From Rhodovulum sp. P5 (GTDB taxonomy: Bacteria; Pseudomonadota; Alphaproteobacteria; Rhodobacterales; Rhodobacteraceae): DNA of 64,000 nucleotides. A program made the translations under genes and the position numbers. Positions 37,361 to 46,150 of this stretch are shown here, piece after piece. The notes under the pieces were generated by a model that had not been told where the DNA came from, ran no database searches, and worked only from the letters and a program-made list of their open reading frames with translations. The stretch is taken from NCBI RefSeq assembly GCF_002079305.1, contig NZ_CP015039.1, positions 124,001 to 188,000 on the forward strand, in the 5' to 3' direction. The first letter of the stretch is position 1, and the number at the start of each line of letters is the position of its first letter.

Positions 37361-38134
37361 ATGTCGCTTGCCGGGAAAACCGCCGTTATCACCGGGTCGA
37401 ATTCAGGGATCGGGTTGGGTGTGGCCCATGAACTGGCGAAGGCGGGGGCCAATGTCGTCCTCAACTCCTTCACGGACCGGGACGAAGACCACAAGCTGGC
37501 CGAAGACATGGCCAAGGAACACGGTGTCTCGGCCCGCTACATCAAGGCTGACATGTCCAAGGGGGACGAGTGCCGCGCGCTGATCGAGAAGGCCGGGGTT
37601 TGCGATATCCTGGTGAACAATGCCGGGATCCAGCATGTCGCCGCCATCGACGAGTTTCCCGTTGAGAAATGGGACGCAATCATCGCGATCAACCTGTCCT
37701 CGGCCTTTCATACAACCGCGGCCGCGCTGCCGGTGATGCGCAAGGCGGGGTGGGGCCGGGTGGTCAACATCGCGTCTGCCCACGGGCTGACGGCCTCTCC
37801 CTACAAGTCGGCCTATGTTTCGGCCAAGCACGGCATCGTTGGCATGACCAAGACCGTTGCCCTTGAGACCGCGCGGGAGCCGATCACCGCGAACGCGATC
37901 TGCCCGGGCTATGTGCTGACCCCGCTGGTAGAGGCGCAAATCCCCGATACGATGGAAAAATACGGGATGGAGCGTGACGAGGTGATCGAGAAGGTTTTGC
38001 TGGAACGGCAGCCCTCGAAACAATTCGCCACGGTCGAGGAACTGGGCGGCACGGTGGTGTTCCTGTGCTCTCCTGCGGCGGACCAGATCACCGGCACCAC
38101 GATCAGCGTCGATGGCGGCTGGACCGCGTTGTGA
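37361..38134 (+). CDS. bdhA: 3-hydroxybutyrate dehydrogenase
   Basis: This 257-residue short-chain dehydrogenase interconverts 3-hydroxybutyrate and acetoacetate with NAD. It has the Rossmann motif TGSNSGIGLG, NNAGIQH and the catalytic Ser/Tyr/Lys (NIASAHGL, SAYVSAKHG), and the family-specific AICPGYVLTPLVEAQIP. AGGAGG precedes the ATG at 37361. It is the first gene of a tightly coupled trio with a pentapeptide-like protein and a patatin, consistent with use of polyhydroxybutyrate breakdown products. Confidence 0.93.
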   Translation: MSLAGKTAVITGSNSGIGLGVAHELAKAGANVVLNSFTDRDEDHKLAEDMAKEHGVSARYIKADMSKGDECRALIEKAGVCDILVNNAGIQHVAAIDEFPVEKWDAIIAINLSSAFHTTAAALPVMRKAGWGRVVNIASAHGLTASPYKSAYVSAKHGIVGMTKTVALETAREPITANAICPGYVLTPLVEAQIPDTMEKYGMERDEVIEKVLLERQPSKQFATVEELGGTVVFLCSPAADQITGTTISVDGGWTAL

Positions 38135-38475
38135 GCGAGGAAGACCGTGAAGCCGGGCGCGACCGGTTGGAGATCGACAACATGTATCTCTGCGGGTCGC
38201 GCTTTACGCGGGTCAATCTTGGGCGTGGGCAGGTGCGGGATTCGGTGCTTGAGGGGTTTCGCCTTGACGACGTGAATGCCGCCGGTTTGCAGATTGAAAA
38301 TGCAAACCTGAAAGGCGCGCGCTTTCACGATGTCTGCCTTGCCGATGCAACGATCGACCACGCCGATCTCACGGGGCTCGCGATCAGCAACGCCAATATC
38401 ACCGACATGACGATCGACGGGATCAGGGTAAGCGATCTGATCGCGCTTTGGGACAGATCGAAGGGCAGCGAATGA
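38131..38475 (+). CDS. Pentapeptide-repeat-like small protein
   Basis: This 114-residue protein starts at a GTG that overlaps the bdhA stop (GTGA, 38131-38134) and ends overlapping the patatin start (ATGA), so its translation is coupled on both sides. Residues about 25-100 show imperfect five-residue periodicity (VNLGRGQVRD, AGLQIENANLKGARF, DATIDHADLTGLAI), which predicts a short right-handed beta-helix. There is no signal peptide. The function is unknown; its fixed place between bdhA and a lipase-like gene suggests a role in the same process. Confidence 0.7.
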   Translation: MSEEDREAGRDRLEIDNMYLCGSRFTRVNLGRGQVRDSVLEGFRLDDVNAAGLQIENANLKGARFHDVCLADATIDHADLTGLAISNANITDMTIDGIRVSDLIALWDRSKGSE

Positions 38476-39542
38476 CCGGCCGCAAGACCTCTGTCAAACG
38501 GATCAGCCTGGCGCTTCAGGGTGGGGGTGCGCATGGCGCCTTCACCTGGGGCGTGCTGGACCGGATCCTTCAGGACGAGGAGATCGAGATCGCGGCGGTC
38601 TCCGGCACCTCGGCCGGGGCCTTGAACGGTGCGGCGCTGAAGGCGGGGCTGTTGGCCGGGGGGCGAGAGGCCGCGCGCGAAAACCTGGACTGGTTGTGGG
38701 AACAGGTCGGCGCCATTGGCGATATGCGCATCGCGAACTGGCTGGCCACGGTGACGCCCGGGTCTGGGACGATCAGCCGGTTGATGGAATACTCGCTGCC
38801 GTTTTCGTTCACCGAGGCGGCCTCGCGCATGATCAGCCCCTATGCCTATGGCCCGTTCTACCGCAACCCGCTGGAGCGGATCGTTGCGCAGTTCCACTAT
38901 GATCAGGTGTGCCACCGCAGCGGGCCGGCCTTTTATGTCGGGGCCACCAATGTGACGACCGGCAAGATCCAGATTTTCCATGGCGACAAGATCACGACCG
39001 ATGCGATCCTGGCCTCGGCCTGTCTGCCGACGCTGTTTCAGGCGGTGGAGACGACGAACCCCGAGACCGGGGAAATCTCTGCCTATTGGGACGGCGGCTA
39101 TGCGGCCAACCCGGCGCTCTTTCCGCTGTTCGACCCGGATCTGCCCAAGGATATCGTGATCGTCCATATCAACCCGCTGGACCGGCCCGGCGTGCCGGTG
39201 ACGGCGCAGGACATCCAGAACCGGATCAACGAGATCAGCTTCAATTCCTCGCTGCTGCGGGAATTGCAGGGGCTGAAGATGGTAAAGGACCTGATCGCGT
39301 CAGGGCAGTTGGAACGCGGGTCGATGAAGGAAATCCTCGTCCACATGATCGCCGATGACGACATGATGCGCGACCTGAGCGTGGCGACCAAGATCGTCGC
39401 AAGCCCCGTGATCCTGTACCGGTTGAAAGAGGCCGGGCGCGCCGCCGGCGACAGGTTCCTGCAAGAGATCAAGCCGCGTCTTACGCGAGAAAGCACGCTG
39501 GATCTGGACACGCTCTGCTATCGAACCGCGCAGGCGGGGTGA
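38472..39542 (+). CDS. Patatin-like phospholipase/acylhydrolase
   Basis: This 356-residue cytoplasmic hydrolase has the patatin oxyanion motif QGGGAHGAF, the nucleophile Ser47 in GTSAG and the catalytic Asp207 in DGG. The start at 38472 overlaps the previous stop; an in-frame start at 38448 is less likely. Patatins release fatty acids from lipids, but because this one is translationally coupled to bdhA it may act on polyhydroxybutyrate granules or their lipid coat. That is inference from context. No terminator is obvious downstream; a GC hairpin without T-tract lies near 39602-39625. Confidence 0.9.
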   Translation: MTGRKTSVKRISLALQGGGAHGAFTWGVLDRILQDEEIEIAAVSGTSAGALNGAALKAGLLAGGREAARENLDWLWEQVGAIGDMRIANWLATVTPGSGTISRLMEYSLPFSFTEAASRMISPYAYGPFYRNPLERIVAQFHYDQVCHRSGPAFYVGATNVTTGKIQIFHGDKITTDAILASACLPTLFQAVETTNPETGEISAYWDGGYAANPALFPLFDPDLPKDIVIVHINPLDRPGVPVTAQDIQNRINEISFNSSLLRELQGLKMVKDLIASGQLERGSMKEILVHMIADDDMMRDLSVATKIVASPVILYRLKEAGRAAGDRFLQEIKPRLTRESTLDLDTLCYRTAQAG

Positions 39543-39623
39543 AAAAGGGTCTATCCGGCCTGTCACCGAGATGGGGAGAGGCGGCGCGGCAAGGCCGATC
39601 AGGGGCGGGGCCCTGACCCCGCC

Positions 39624-40379
39624 TCAGGCACTCTTCTTGCGATCCGCTTTCAGGCGCGCGGCCTCTTGCAACGCACCGGGGGCGGGCACGACCTTTTCGT
39701 CCGGTGCGACAAGACCGGCCGAGATCACCAGCTTGGCCGCATCTTCCACGCTCATGTCCAGTTCGATCACGTCGGCCTTCGGCACGAACAACAAAAAGCC
39801 CGAGGTCGGGTTTGGCGTGGTCGGCAGAAAGACGGCCATCATCTGGTCGTCGCGGGGGATGCGTCGGTTGATCTCGCCCCGGGCCCGGGTAGAGATAAAG
39901 GCCACGGCCCAGATGCCCTTGCGCGGATACTCCACAAGGCACGCCTTGTCGAAGCTCGTTTCGGTCTGGTGAAAGACCGTCTCGGCGATCTGCTTCAGCC
40001 CGTTATAGACCGACCGGATCACCGGCATGCGGTCAACCACGCGCTCGCCCCAGCCGATGAAGGACCGGCCGACCATGCCCTTGGCGATCCAGCCCACGAT
40101 CAGCGTGAACAGCAGGAAGAAGATGACGCCGAGGCCGCGGATATCGATGCCGATATACTGTTCCGGCTGGAACCTGTCGGGCACGATGGGCAGCACGACG
40201 CCGTCGATCCAGCCCGTCACGGTCCAGATCAGCCAGACGGTCAGGCCGACCGGCGCGATGACCACCATGCCCGCGAGGAAATTGTTGCGCAGGCGCGCGA
40301 AAATACCGCGCGCAGCGCTGCGTTGATGCGCTTCATTCGCTGCAATGTCATGATCGAAATGATCGTCGTCTTGATGCAT
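39624..40379 (-). CDS. DUF502 family membrane protein
   Basis: This 251-residue protein has two membrane helices (about residues 33-56 and 82-105) followed by a soluble beta-rich domain with the family segments RMPVIRSVYNGLKQIAET, VEYPRKGIWAVAFIS and FLPTTPNPTSGFLLFVP. The family is widespread and uncharacterised; homologues occur in the inner membrane. The start at 40379 fits the hydrophilic N-terminus seen in relatives; the longer frame to 40538 lacks a binding site. Confidence 0.9.
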   Translation of the reverse strand: MHQDDDHFDHDIAANEAHQRSAARGIFARLRNNFLAGMVVIAPVGLTVWLIWTVTGWIDGVVLPIVPDRFQPEQYIGIDIRGLGVIFFLLFTLIVGWIAKGMVGRSFIGWGERVVDRMPVIRSVYNGLKQIAETVFHQTETSFDKACLVEYPRKGIWAVAFISTRARGEINRRIPRDDQMMAVFLPTTPNPTSGFLLFVPKADVIELDMSVEDAAKLVISAGLVAPDEKVVPAPGALQEAARLKADRKKSA

Positions 40380-40550
40380 TTTGCCCGGTTCCCTTCTGCC
40401 GACCATAGCTAGGCGGAGGACCCTGCTGCTACAATAGCGCACAGGGGCGGTAGGGGTGATTTTCGCAGCGCGCGGCCCAGTGCACAGGCGTTCCGGCGGA
40501 AAGCTGCCCGCGGCTTGGGCGTTTCGGCGCCGGGCCATTTGCCGGGTGGG

Positions 40551-41447
40551 TCAGAGCGCGGCGGCAATCGCGGCCGCAAGCCGGGCATTGTTTCGCACAA
40601 GGGCAATATTTGCGGTCAGGGACCGACCCTCGGTCAGGTCATAGATTCGTGCCAGTAGGGCGGGGGTGACATCCTTTGCGCTGACGCCAGCGGTGTCGCG
40701 GATCGCCTGTTCGATCAGGGGTGCAATCTCGCTTTCGGAAATCTCGTCGGTTTCCGGAATCGGGTTGGCCACAAGCTGACCGCCGCCGAGGCCAAGCGCG
40801 GCCCGCATGCGATGCGCCGCTGCGATCTGCCCGGGTGTGTCCATGCGCAAGGGAACTGCCAAACCGGAACGGCGTGACCAGAAGGCCGGGAAGTCATCGG
40901 TCCGGTAGCCGATGACCGGCACGCCGAGGGTTTCCAGCACTTCAAGCGTCTTCGGCAGATCGAGGATCGCCTTGGCCCCGGCGGCAACGACTGTGACGGG
41001 CGTTCGGGCCAGTTCGTGCAGATCGGCAGAGATGTCGAAGCTGTCCTCCGCCCCGCGATGCACGCCGCCGATGCCGCCCGTGGCAAAGACATCGATCCCT
41101 GCCAGATGCGCGCAGATCATCGTCGCGGCGACAGTGGTGGCCCCGGTCCATCCACCGGCGACGGCAGCGGCAAGATCCGCGCGGCTGAGCTTGGCCACAG
41201 TATCGGCCCGGGCGAGGCGTTCAAGATCGTCCGGGGGTAACCCGATACGGACTGCTCCGCCCATGACGGCGATGGTCGCAGGCACAGCCCCGGCGGCGCG
41301 CACCTCGTCCTCCACCATGCGGGCGGTTTCAAGGTTGTCCGGCCACGGCATCCCGTGGGTGATGATGGTGCTTTCCAGCGCGACGACCGGCCGCCCGTCG
41401 CGCTGTGCCGCGCTGACCTCGTCTGACAGCATCATCGGGGCGGACAT
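40551..41447 (-). CDS. psuG: Pseudouridine-5'-phosphate glycosidase
   Basis: This 298-residue enzyme splits pseudouridine 5'-phosphate into uracil and ribose 5-phosphate. It shows the family motifs ALESTIITHGMP, VATGGIGGVHRG-type (VFATGGIGGVHRGAE), ILDLPKTLEVLETLGVPVIGY and NPIPE. Its start overlaps the psuK stop (ATGA), so kinase and glycosidase are cotranslated and form the complete two-step pseudouridine salvage pathway. No nucleoside transporter is adjacent. Confidence 0.95.
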   Translation of the reverse strand: MSAPMMLSDEVSAAQRDGRPVVALESTIITHGMPWPDNLETARMVEDEVRAAGAVPATIAVMGGAVRIGLPPDDLERLARADTVAKLSRADLAAAVAGGWTGATTVAATMICAHLAGIDVFATGGIGGVHRGAEDSFDISADLHELARTPVTVVAAGAKAILDLPKTLEVLETLGVPVIGYRTDDFPAFWSRRSGLAVPLRMDTPGQIAAAHRMRAALGLGGGQLVANPIPETDEISESEIAPLIEQAIRDTAGVSAKDVTPALLARIYDLTEGRSLTANIALVRNNARLAAAIAAAL

Positions 41448-42337
41448 CAGGCCGGCACCGTCGAGATATGCTTTGCCGCGGCCCGAAGCGCCGCGGTCAG
41501 CGCCTCGTCACGCGAGGCCCCGGCCCGTTCGGCCACGATATGGGCCGCCATCAGCGTATCGCCCGCACCGGTGACATGGGCCACGGCCACCGGCGGCGGG
41601 GTTTGCGAGATGCAACCATCCGCGGTGGCAAATACGGTCGGCCGCCCGCCATCGGTCACGATGGCCCGTGCAACGCCGGACGCAATCAGCGTGCGGGCCG
41701 CCTCTGACGCATCGCCGAACGCCCGGCCGGCAATCAGCCCTGCCTCGGCCCGGTTGACATAGACGGTCGCGCGCGGATGCCCCATCAGATGGGCGATCCG
41801 TTCTGCCTTGCCGGGGCTTGCGGGCGAGATGCGCAGATCGGCGGCGGCAAAGGCGGGGTGCTGCGCGATGTCGGACAGAAGCGCCGGCGGCAGATTGCCG
41901 TCGATGGCGACGATCCCGTCAAAGGGGGCGTCCGTCCGCCCCAGGGGGCCGTCGATCAGGGGGGCCAGGATGGCGGGCCCCGCCGCCTCCAACCCGGCGG
42001 CATCGGCGATTGCAGCCACCAGGCCCTGCTCTGCCTCGACGGCCATGTAGATATCGGTGGGATGGTCCGGCGACCGGAACACATGGCGGGTATCGACCCC
42101 CATCGCGGAACAGGCGGCCAGCAATGCATCGCCTTCCACATCGCGCCCGACTGCGCCGAGCACCGCGGGGTTCAGCCCACTGCGCGCCAGAACGACGGCC
42201 ACGTTCAACGCAACCCCGCCGGGTCGGCGCGTGATCCGGCCGGGCACGTCATCGCCGAGACCCATCACGCGGTTGGCGCGGCCAATCACGTCCCAGAGAA
42301 TAGCACCGACGCATAAAATGTCAGGAGCAGCGTTCAT
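41447..42337 (-). CDS. psuK: Pseudouridine kinase (PfkB family)
   Basis: This 296-residue sugar kinase has the N-terminal PfkB signature (GGVALNVAVVLARSG) and the C-terminal anion-hole motif VTGAGDTLMAAH. Assignment as pseudouridine kinase rests on coupling to psuG. The start at 42337 begins the conserved NILCVG-like strand (DILCVGAILWD); the longer frame to 42586 would overlap rpsB on the opposite strand and is not credible. It is divergent from rpsB, so their promoters share 226 bases. Confidence 0.9.
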   Translation of the reverse strand: MNAAPDILCVGAILWDVIGRANRVMGLGDDVPGRITRRPGGVALNVAVVLARSGLNPAVLGAVGRDVEGDALLAACSAMGVDTRHVFRSPDHPTDIYMAVEAEQGLVAAIADAAGLEAAGPAILAPLIDGPLGRTDAPFDGIVAIDGNLPPALLSDIAQHPAFAAADLRISPASPGKAERIAHLMGHPRATVYVNRAEAGLIAGRAFGDASEAARTLIASGVARAIVTDGGRPTVFATADGCISQTPPPVAVAHVTGAGDTLMAAHIVAERAGASRDEALTAALRAAAKHISTVPA

Positions 42338-42479
42338 GGCGGCAGTGTTTAACCCGGTCAGGGAAGGGCGCAAGCGAAAGCGGCGCGGCGGATCGTTCCA
42401 AGTTTCGGGGCAGGGGGCTTGTATCCTGTTGCGAAAGGCTGTAATGGCACCGCCACTTCGACAGGTGGGGTTGGGCCAT

Positions 42480-42535
42480 GCGGGGAGACATCCCGTATCG
42501 GTCCGCCGGTTGGGCAACTGCCCTTGATACCCCGC
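42480..42535 (+). promoter_or_regulatory. Structured 5' leader of rpsB
   Basis: The stretch upstream of rpsB can fold into nested stems: GCGGG (42480-42484) with CCCGC (42531-42535), GTATC (42495-42499) with GATAC (42526-42530), and an apical GGGC/GCCC (42512-42523). Ribosomal protein S2 is known to repress its own mRNA in other bacteria, so an autoregulatory leader is plausible. I do not recognise a named RNA family and cannot place the promoter with confidence. Confidence 0.35.
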
Positions 42536-42563
42536 CAGAGGCGCAAACCGGAAAGGAAACGAC

Positions 42564-43343
42564 ATGGCGCTCCCCGAGTTTTCCATGCGTCAGCTGCTTG
42601 AAGCTGGCGTGCACTTCGGCCACCAGACCCAACGGTGGAACCCCCGCATGGGTCCCTATATCTACGGTGACCGCAACGGCATTCACATTCTCGACCTGAC
42701 GCAGACCGTCCCGATGCTGGATCAGGCGCTGAACGTGATCCGCGAAACCGTGGCCAAGGGCGGGCGCATCCTGTTCGTTGGCACCAAGCGCCAGGCGCAA
42801 AAGCCGATCGCAGACGCCGCTGAACGCTGTGCGCAGTACTACATGAACCACCGCTGGCTGGGTGGCACGCTGACGAACTGGAAGACCGTCTCCCAGTCGA
42901 TCAAGCGTCTGAACGAAATCGACGAGCAGATGGCCGGCGGTGCCGAAGGCCTGACCAAGAAAGAACGCCTTGGCATGGAGCGGGAGCAGGCCAAACTGCA
43001 AGCGTCCCTCGGCGGTATCCGCGAAATGGGCGGCCTGCCGGACCTGCTGTTCATCATCGACGTGAACAAGGAAGACCTCGCCATCGCCGAAGCCCGCAAA
43101 CTGGGTATCCCGGTCGTGGCCGTTGTCGACACCAACTGCTCGCCCGAGGGTGTGGACTATGTCATCCCCGGCAACGACGACGCCGCGCGCGCCATTGGCC
43201 TGTACTGCGATCTGGCCAGCCGTGCCGCACTTGACGGCATGACCGCTCAGATGGATGCCGCGGGCGTTGACCTTGGCGCGCTGGAGGAAACCCCGGCCGA
43301 GGAACTGCTGGCAGAGGCCGGGGCAACCACCGAAGAGGCCTGA
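42564..43343 (+). CDS. rpsB: 30S ribosomal protein S2
   Basis: This 259-residue protein is a standard S2: it begins [20 protein letters not shown], contains the two S2 signatures (FVGTKRQAQ region and [19 protein letters not shown]) and ends with the acidic Ala/Glu-rich tail usual in alphaproteobacteria. GGAAAGGAAAC precedes the ATG. It is followed by tsf, the almost universal partner. Confidence 0.99.
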   Translation: MALPEFSMRQLLEAGVHFGHQTQRWNPRMGPYIYGDRNGIHILDLTQTVPMLDQALNVIRETVAKGGRILFVGTKRQAQKPIADAAERCAQYYMNHRWLGGTLTNWKTVSQSIKRLNEIDEQMAGGAEGLTKKERLGMEREQAKLQASLGGIREMGGLPDLLFIIDVNKEDLAIAEARKLGIPVVAVVDTNCSPEGVDYVIPGNDDAARAIGLYCDLASRAALDGMTAQMDAAGVDLGALEETPAEELLAEAGATTEEA

Positions 43344-43373
43344 GCGCCTCCAGCCTTGTCACCGAATTGACAT

Positions 43374-43396
43374 GGGGTGCGGATAAAGCGCGCCCC
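43374..43396 (+). terminator. Hairpin between rpsB and tsf (attenuator-like)
   Basis: An 8-base stem (GGGGTGCG / CGCGCCCC, one G-U pair) with a 7-base loop lies between the two genes. It has no real T-tract, so it probably reduces rather than stops transcription into tsf, or stabilises the rpsB mRNA end. Confidence 0.4.
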
Positions 43397-43425
43397 ATCC
43401 CATTTGAAATCGAGGAGAGCCGACA

Positions 43426-44307
43426 ATGGCAATCACCGCTGCTTTGGTGAAGGAACTGCGCGACAAGACCGGCGCGGGCATGATGGACGCCAAGAAGGCG
43501 CTGACCGAAACCGATGGCGACATGGAAGCGGCCGTCGATTGGCTGCGCACCAAGGGTCTGGCCAAGGCCGCCAAGAAATCGGGCCGCACCGCGGCCGAGG
43601 GCCTTGTTGCCGTCGTTGTCGATGGTGGCAAGGGCGTCGCGGTCGAGGTGAACTCGGAAACCGACTTCGTCGCCAAGAATGGCGAGTTCCAGGAGATGGT
43701 GTCCGGCATCGCCAAGGCGGCGCTCGGCGTCGACGATATCGAGGCGCTGAAGGCTGCCGATCTGGGTGGCAAGACCGTCGCCGACACGCTGACCGACAAG
43801 ATCGCGACCATCGGCGAGAACATGACCCTGCGCCGCATGGCCGCGCTTGAGGGCGATCAGGTCGTGTACTACGTCCACAACGCAGCCGCGCCCGGAATGG
43901 GCAAGATCGGCGTGCTGGTGGCGATGACCGGCGGCGACGAGGCCTTCGGCAAGCAGGTCGCCATGCACGTGGCCGCCGCCGACCCGCGTCCGCAGGCTCT
44001 GAACGCTGACGCACTCGACCCCGCCGTCGTCGAGAAGGAACGTCAGGTCCAGATGGACATCGCCCGTGAAAGCGGCAAACCCGAGCAGGTCATCGAGAAG
44101 ATGATCGAGGGCCGGATGAAGAAATTCCTCTCGGAAATCACCCTGCTGAACCAAGCCTTCGTGGTAAACCCGGATGTGACCGTCGAACAGGCCGCCAAGG
44201 ACGCCGGCGCGACGATCACCGGCTTTGTCCGGCTTGAGGTGGGCGAGGGGATCGAAAAGGAAGAAGAAGACTTCGCCGCCGAGGTTGCCAAGGCTGCCCA
44301 AGGCTGA
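43426..44307 (+). CDS. tsf: Translation elongation factor Ts
   Basis: This 293-residue protein exchanges GDP for GTP on EF-Tu. It has the N-terminal UBA-like domain with [16 protein letters not shown] and the core signature ETDFVAKN. The length is typical of the long bacterial form. GAGGAGAG precedes the ATG. Confidence 0.99.
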   Translation: MAITAALVKELRDKTGAGMMDAKKALTETDGDMEAAVDWLRTKGLAKAAKKSGRTAAEGLVAVVVDGGKGVAVEVNSETDFVAKNGEFQEMVSGIAKAALGVDDIEALKAADLGGKTVADTLTDKIATIGENMTLRRMAALEGDQVVYYVHNAAAPGMGKIGVLVAMTGGDEAFGKQVAMHVAAADPRPQALNADALDPAVVEKERQVQMDIARESGKPEQVIEKMIEGRMKKFLSEITLLNQAFVVNPDVTVEQAAKDAGATITGFVRLEVGEGIEKEEEDFAAEVAKAAQG

Positions 44308-44334
44308 GCCCTTCGGCCATTCCCAAATCATTTC

Positions 44335-44356
44335 GGCGCCGCCTTCGGGCGGCGCC
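44335..44356 (+). terminator. Intrinsic terminator after tsf
   Basis: A 9-base GC stem (GGCGCCGCC / GGCGGCGCC) closed by a TTCG tetraloop is followed by GTCATTTTGTCTTT. It ends the rpsB-tsf operon. Confidence 0.85.
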
Positions 44357-44384
44357 GTCATTTTGTCTTTCGGCCATGGCGATG

Positions 44385-45773
44385 TCAGTAGGGGTCTTCC
44401 TCATGCCGCATCGTCATTTCCGGTTTCGGCGCAGTCAGCAGCGGTTTGTCGAGCGTAATGTCCCGGTCGTTGATCGGCAGGGATGATGCGCGCACCACCC
44501 GGTTCTGACCCAGTGCCTTGGCTGCGAAGAGCGCCTCTTCCGCGCGTTCGGCGGCGCCGTCGATATTGGTTTCCTTGGCCTGCACCATGCTGACACCGAA
44601 GGACGCCGTGATCCGGGGTTCGTTCGACCCGATGGTCTCTGGGTTCAGGGATTCCACCAGGGCCCGCAGACGCTCCGCCGCGACCATCAGGCCATCCTCG
44701 TTCGGCACCGGCAGCACCGCAAGGAACTGTGTGCCGCCCCAACGCGCAAGAATGTCGCCGTGGCGCAGGCTGCTTGACGTCCCGCGGGCAATGTCGCGCA
44801 TGACCTGGTTGCCGAGTTCGTAGCCGTGGATCTCGCTGAACGTTTCGAAATTGTCGAGGTCGAACAGGATGACCCCTTGGTGATCGGTGACTTGCTTGAA
44901 CGATTCAGACAGACCCTGGCGCGTTCTCAGCCGGATCAGCGGGTCATTCCGGATTGCCCGTTTCAGGGCGGAACTCCATCCCTCCATCGCATGGCCGATG
45001 ATCAGGACCAGCGCCAGCATGATCCATCCGATCAGGGCAAAGGCCAGTTGCAGACCGAACAGATCCTCGGGGTTGATCTGGGCGTTGCGCACGTAAAACG
45101 CACCCGAAATCCACGGAACGAGGATGGCCCCGACCACAAGCGTACGCGTGAAGAAACCGTAAGGGGCATGCGAGAAAAGCGGACGCATCAGCGCGGCGTT
45201 GCGCAGCGCATAGGTCATCGCGGCCGAACCGAACATCATCGCCGCAAGCGAGAACTGCGAGAGATCGCCGGTCCAAAGGATAAGCTGGAAGGAAAGGGAC
45301 AGGAGGTTGAACAGGGTTCCCGCCGTGGCAATGCCGAGGAACAGAAGCGCCACGGACCGCACCTGCCGGGCCAGATTGAAACTCATATGCAGGGAGACAA
45401 GCGCGATCGCCGTGCCGATCGAGAACGTGCTGTTGAAGCCCGCAGCACTTTTCCAGTTCAGAAAGATCGGCGCGTTGAGAACCTGGAACCAACCGGGGAT
45501 GAACACTTCGGACAGCTTTTGCAGCGACACAAGGACGATGGTGCCGCTGACAAGGGGCCATATCCATGTTCCGCGCCTGATCCATTCGTGGAAGATCAGA
45601 CCGAGGCCAAGCGCGGCGTAGCCGAATGCCGAAATGGGGTGGAGCGAGGCCGACGCGCCTTCGCCCGAGATCAGGAAGTTGTGAACGGTTCCGGCTGCAA
45701 CGACGACAAGGATGGCAAGGCCGAAGATCTGCAGCGCATGTGGCGACGGAATCGGAGGGGAAGACTGGGACAT
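44385..45773 (-). CDS. Membrane protein with degenerate GGDEF domain
   Basis: This 462-residue protein has about seven to eight membrane helices in residues 14-270 and a C-terminal GGDEF-type domain (about 285-435). The active-site signature reads WGGTQF (345-350) instead of GG(D/E)EF, and the usual FKxxND/GHxxGD substrate residues are replaced (FETFSEIHGYELGNQ). It therefore probably cannot make cyclic di-GMP and may instead bind a nucleotide or act as a scaffold. It lacks an EAL domain. It ends near the tsf terminator, convergent; a LuxR solo lies upstream. Confidence 0.88.
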   Translation of the reverse strand: MSQSSPPIPSPHALQIFGLAILVVVAAGTVHNFLISGEGASASLHPISAFGYAALGLGLIFHEWIRRGTWIWPLVSGTIVLVSLQKLSEVFIPGWFQVLNAPIFLNWKSAAGFNSTFSIGTAIALVSLHMSFNLARQVRSVALLFLGIATAGTLFNLLSLSFQLILWTGDLSQFSLAAMMFGSAAMTYALRNAALMRPLFSHAPYGFFTRTLVVGAILVPWISGAFYVRNAQINPEDLFGLQLAFALIGWIMLALVLIIGHAMEGWSSALKRAIRNDPLIRLRTRQGLSESFKQVTDHQGVILFDLDNFETFSEIHGYELGNQVMRDIARGTSSSLRHGDILARWGGTQFLAVLPVPNEDGLMVAAERLRALVESLNPETIGSNEPRITASFGVSMVQAKETNIDGAAERAEEALFAAKALGQNRVVRASSLPINDRDITLDKPLLTAPKPEMTMRHEEDPY

Positions 45774-46150
45774 AGCGGGTCATGCCTGTGCATTTTCGTT
45801 TGCGGCATGTTTGCACTGGCCGGTAACGAAGCCCCTATGGCACCGTGCGGTGCCCGTTGCGTGTAAACGGGCTCGCAACACATCATGCTATGGGACGCGC
45901 AGGCCGGAGTGTGGCGGGTAAAAGAAGGGACCTCGCCGCCGACTATGCGCAGCAAGGTCCCAGCCCGGAAACCCGGATCGGCCAGACCGCCTACGAAATG
46001 GCGAGGTTCGATCTGGCCGCTGCTCCATGGCCTTAGGCCACCACTCACGGAACACGTCTAATGTGCCTTTTTGGGTGCCGTTGCGTAAGTCAGGAAATCC
46101 CAACTCCGTAGTAAGGAAATCCTAACCATGCTCGCGCGCGGTCACGGCAC
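45774..46150. other. Gene-poor region with inverted and direct repeats
   Basis: This 377-base stretch separates the LuxR solo from the GGDEF gene. It holds two inverted repeats that could fold as RNA or DNA hairpins: GGGACCT (45927-45933) with AGGTCCC (45955-45961), and GGCCAGA (45980-45986) with TCTGGCC (46012-46018), the latter with an inner CGCC/GGCG pair. It also holds a direct repeat AGGAAATCC at 46092 and 46114, 22 bases apart. A 48-codon frame (45890-46036, plus) has no ribosome binding site and I do not call it. Confidence 0.4.

Noticed and set aside
45890..46036. A 48-codon plus-strand frame.
   Set aside because: No ribosome binding site, no recognisable family and average codon use; it overlaps inverted repeats.
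45774..46150. A cyclic di-GMP riboswitch in front of the GGDEF gene.
   Set aside because: The conserved sequence elements of the known classes are not seen; only generic hairpins are present.
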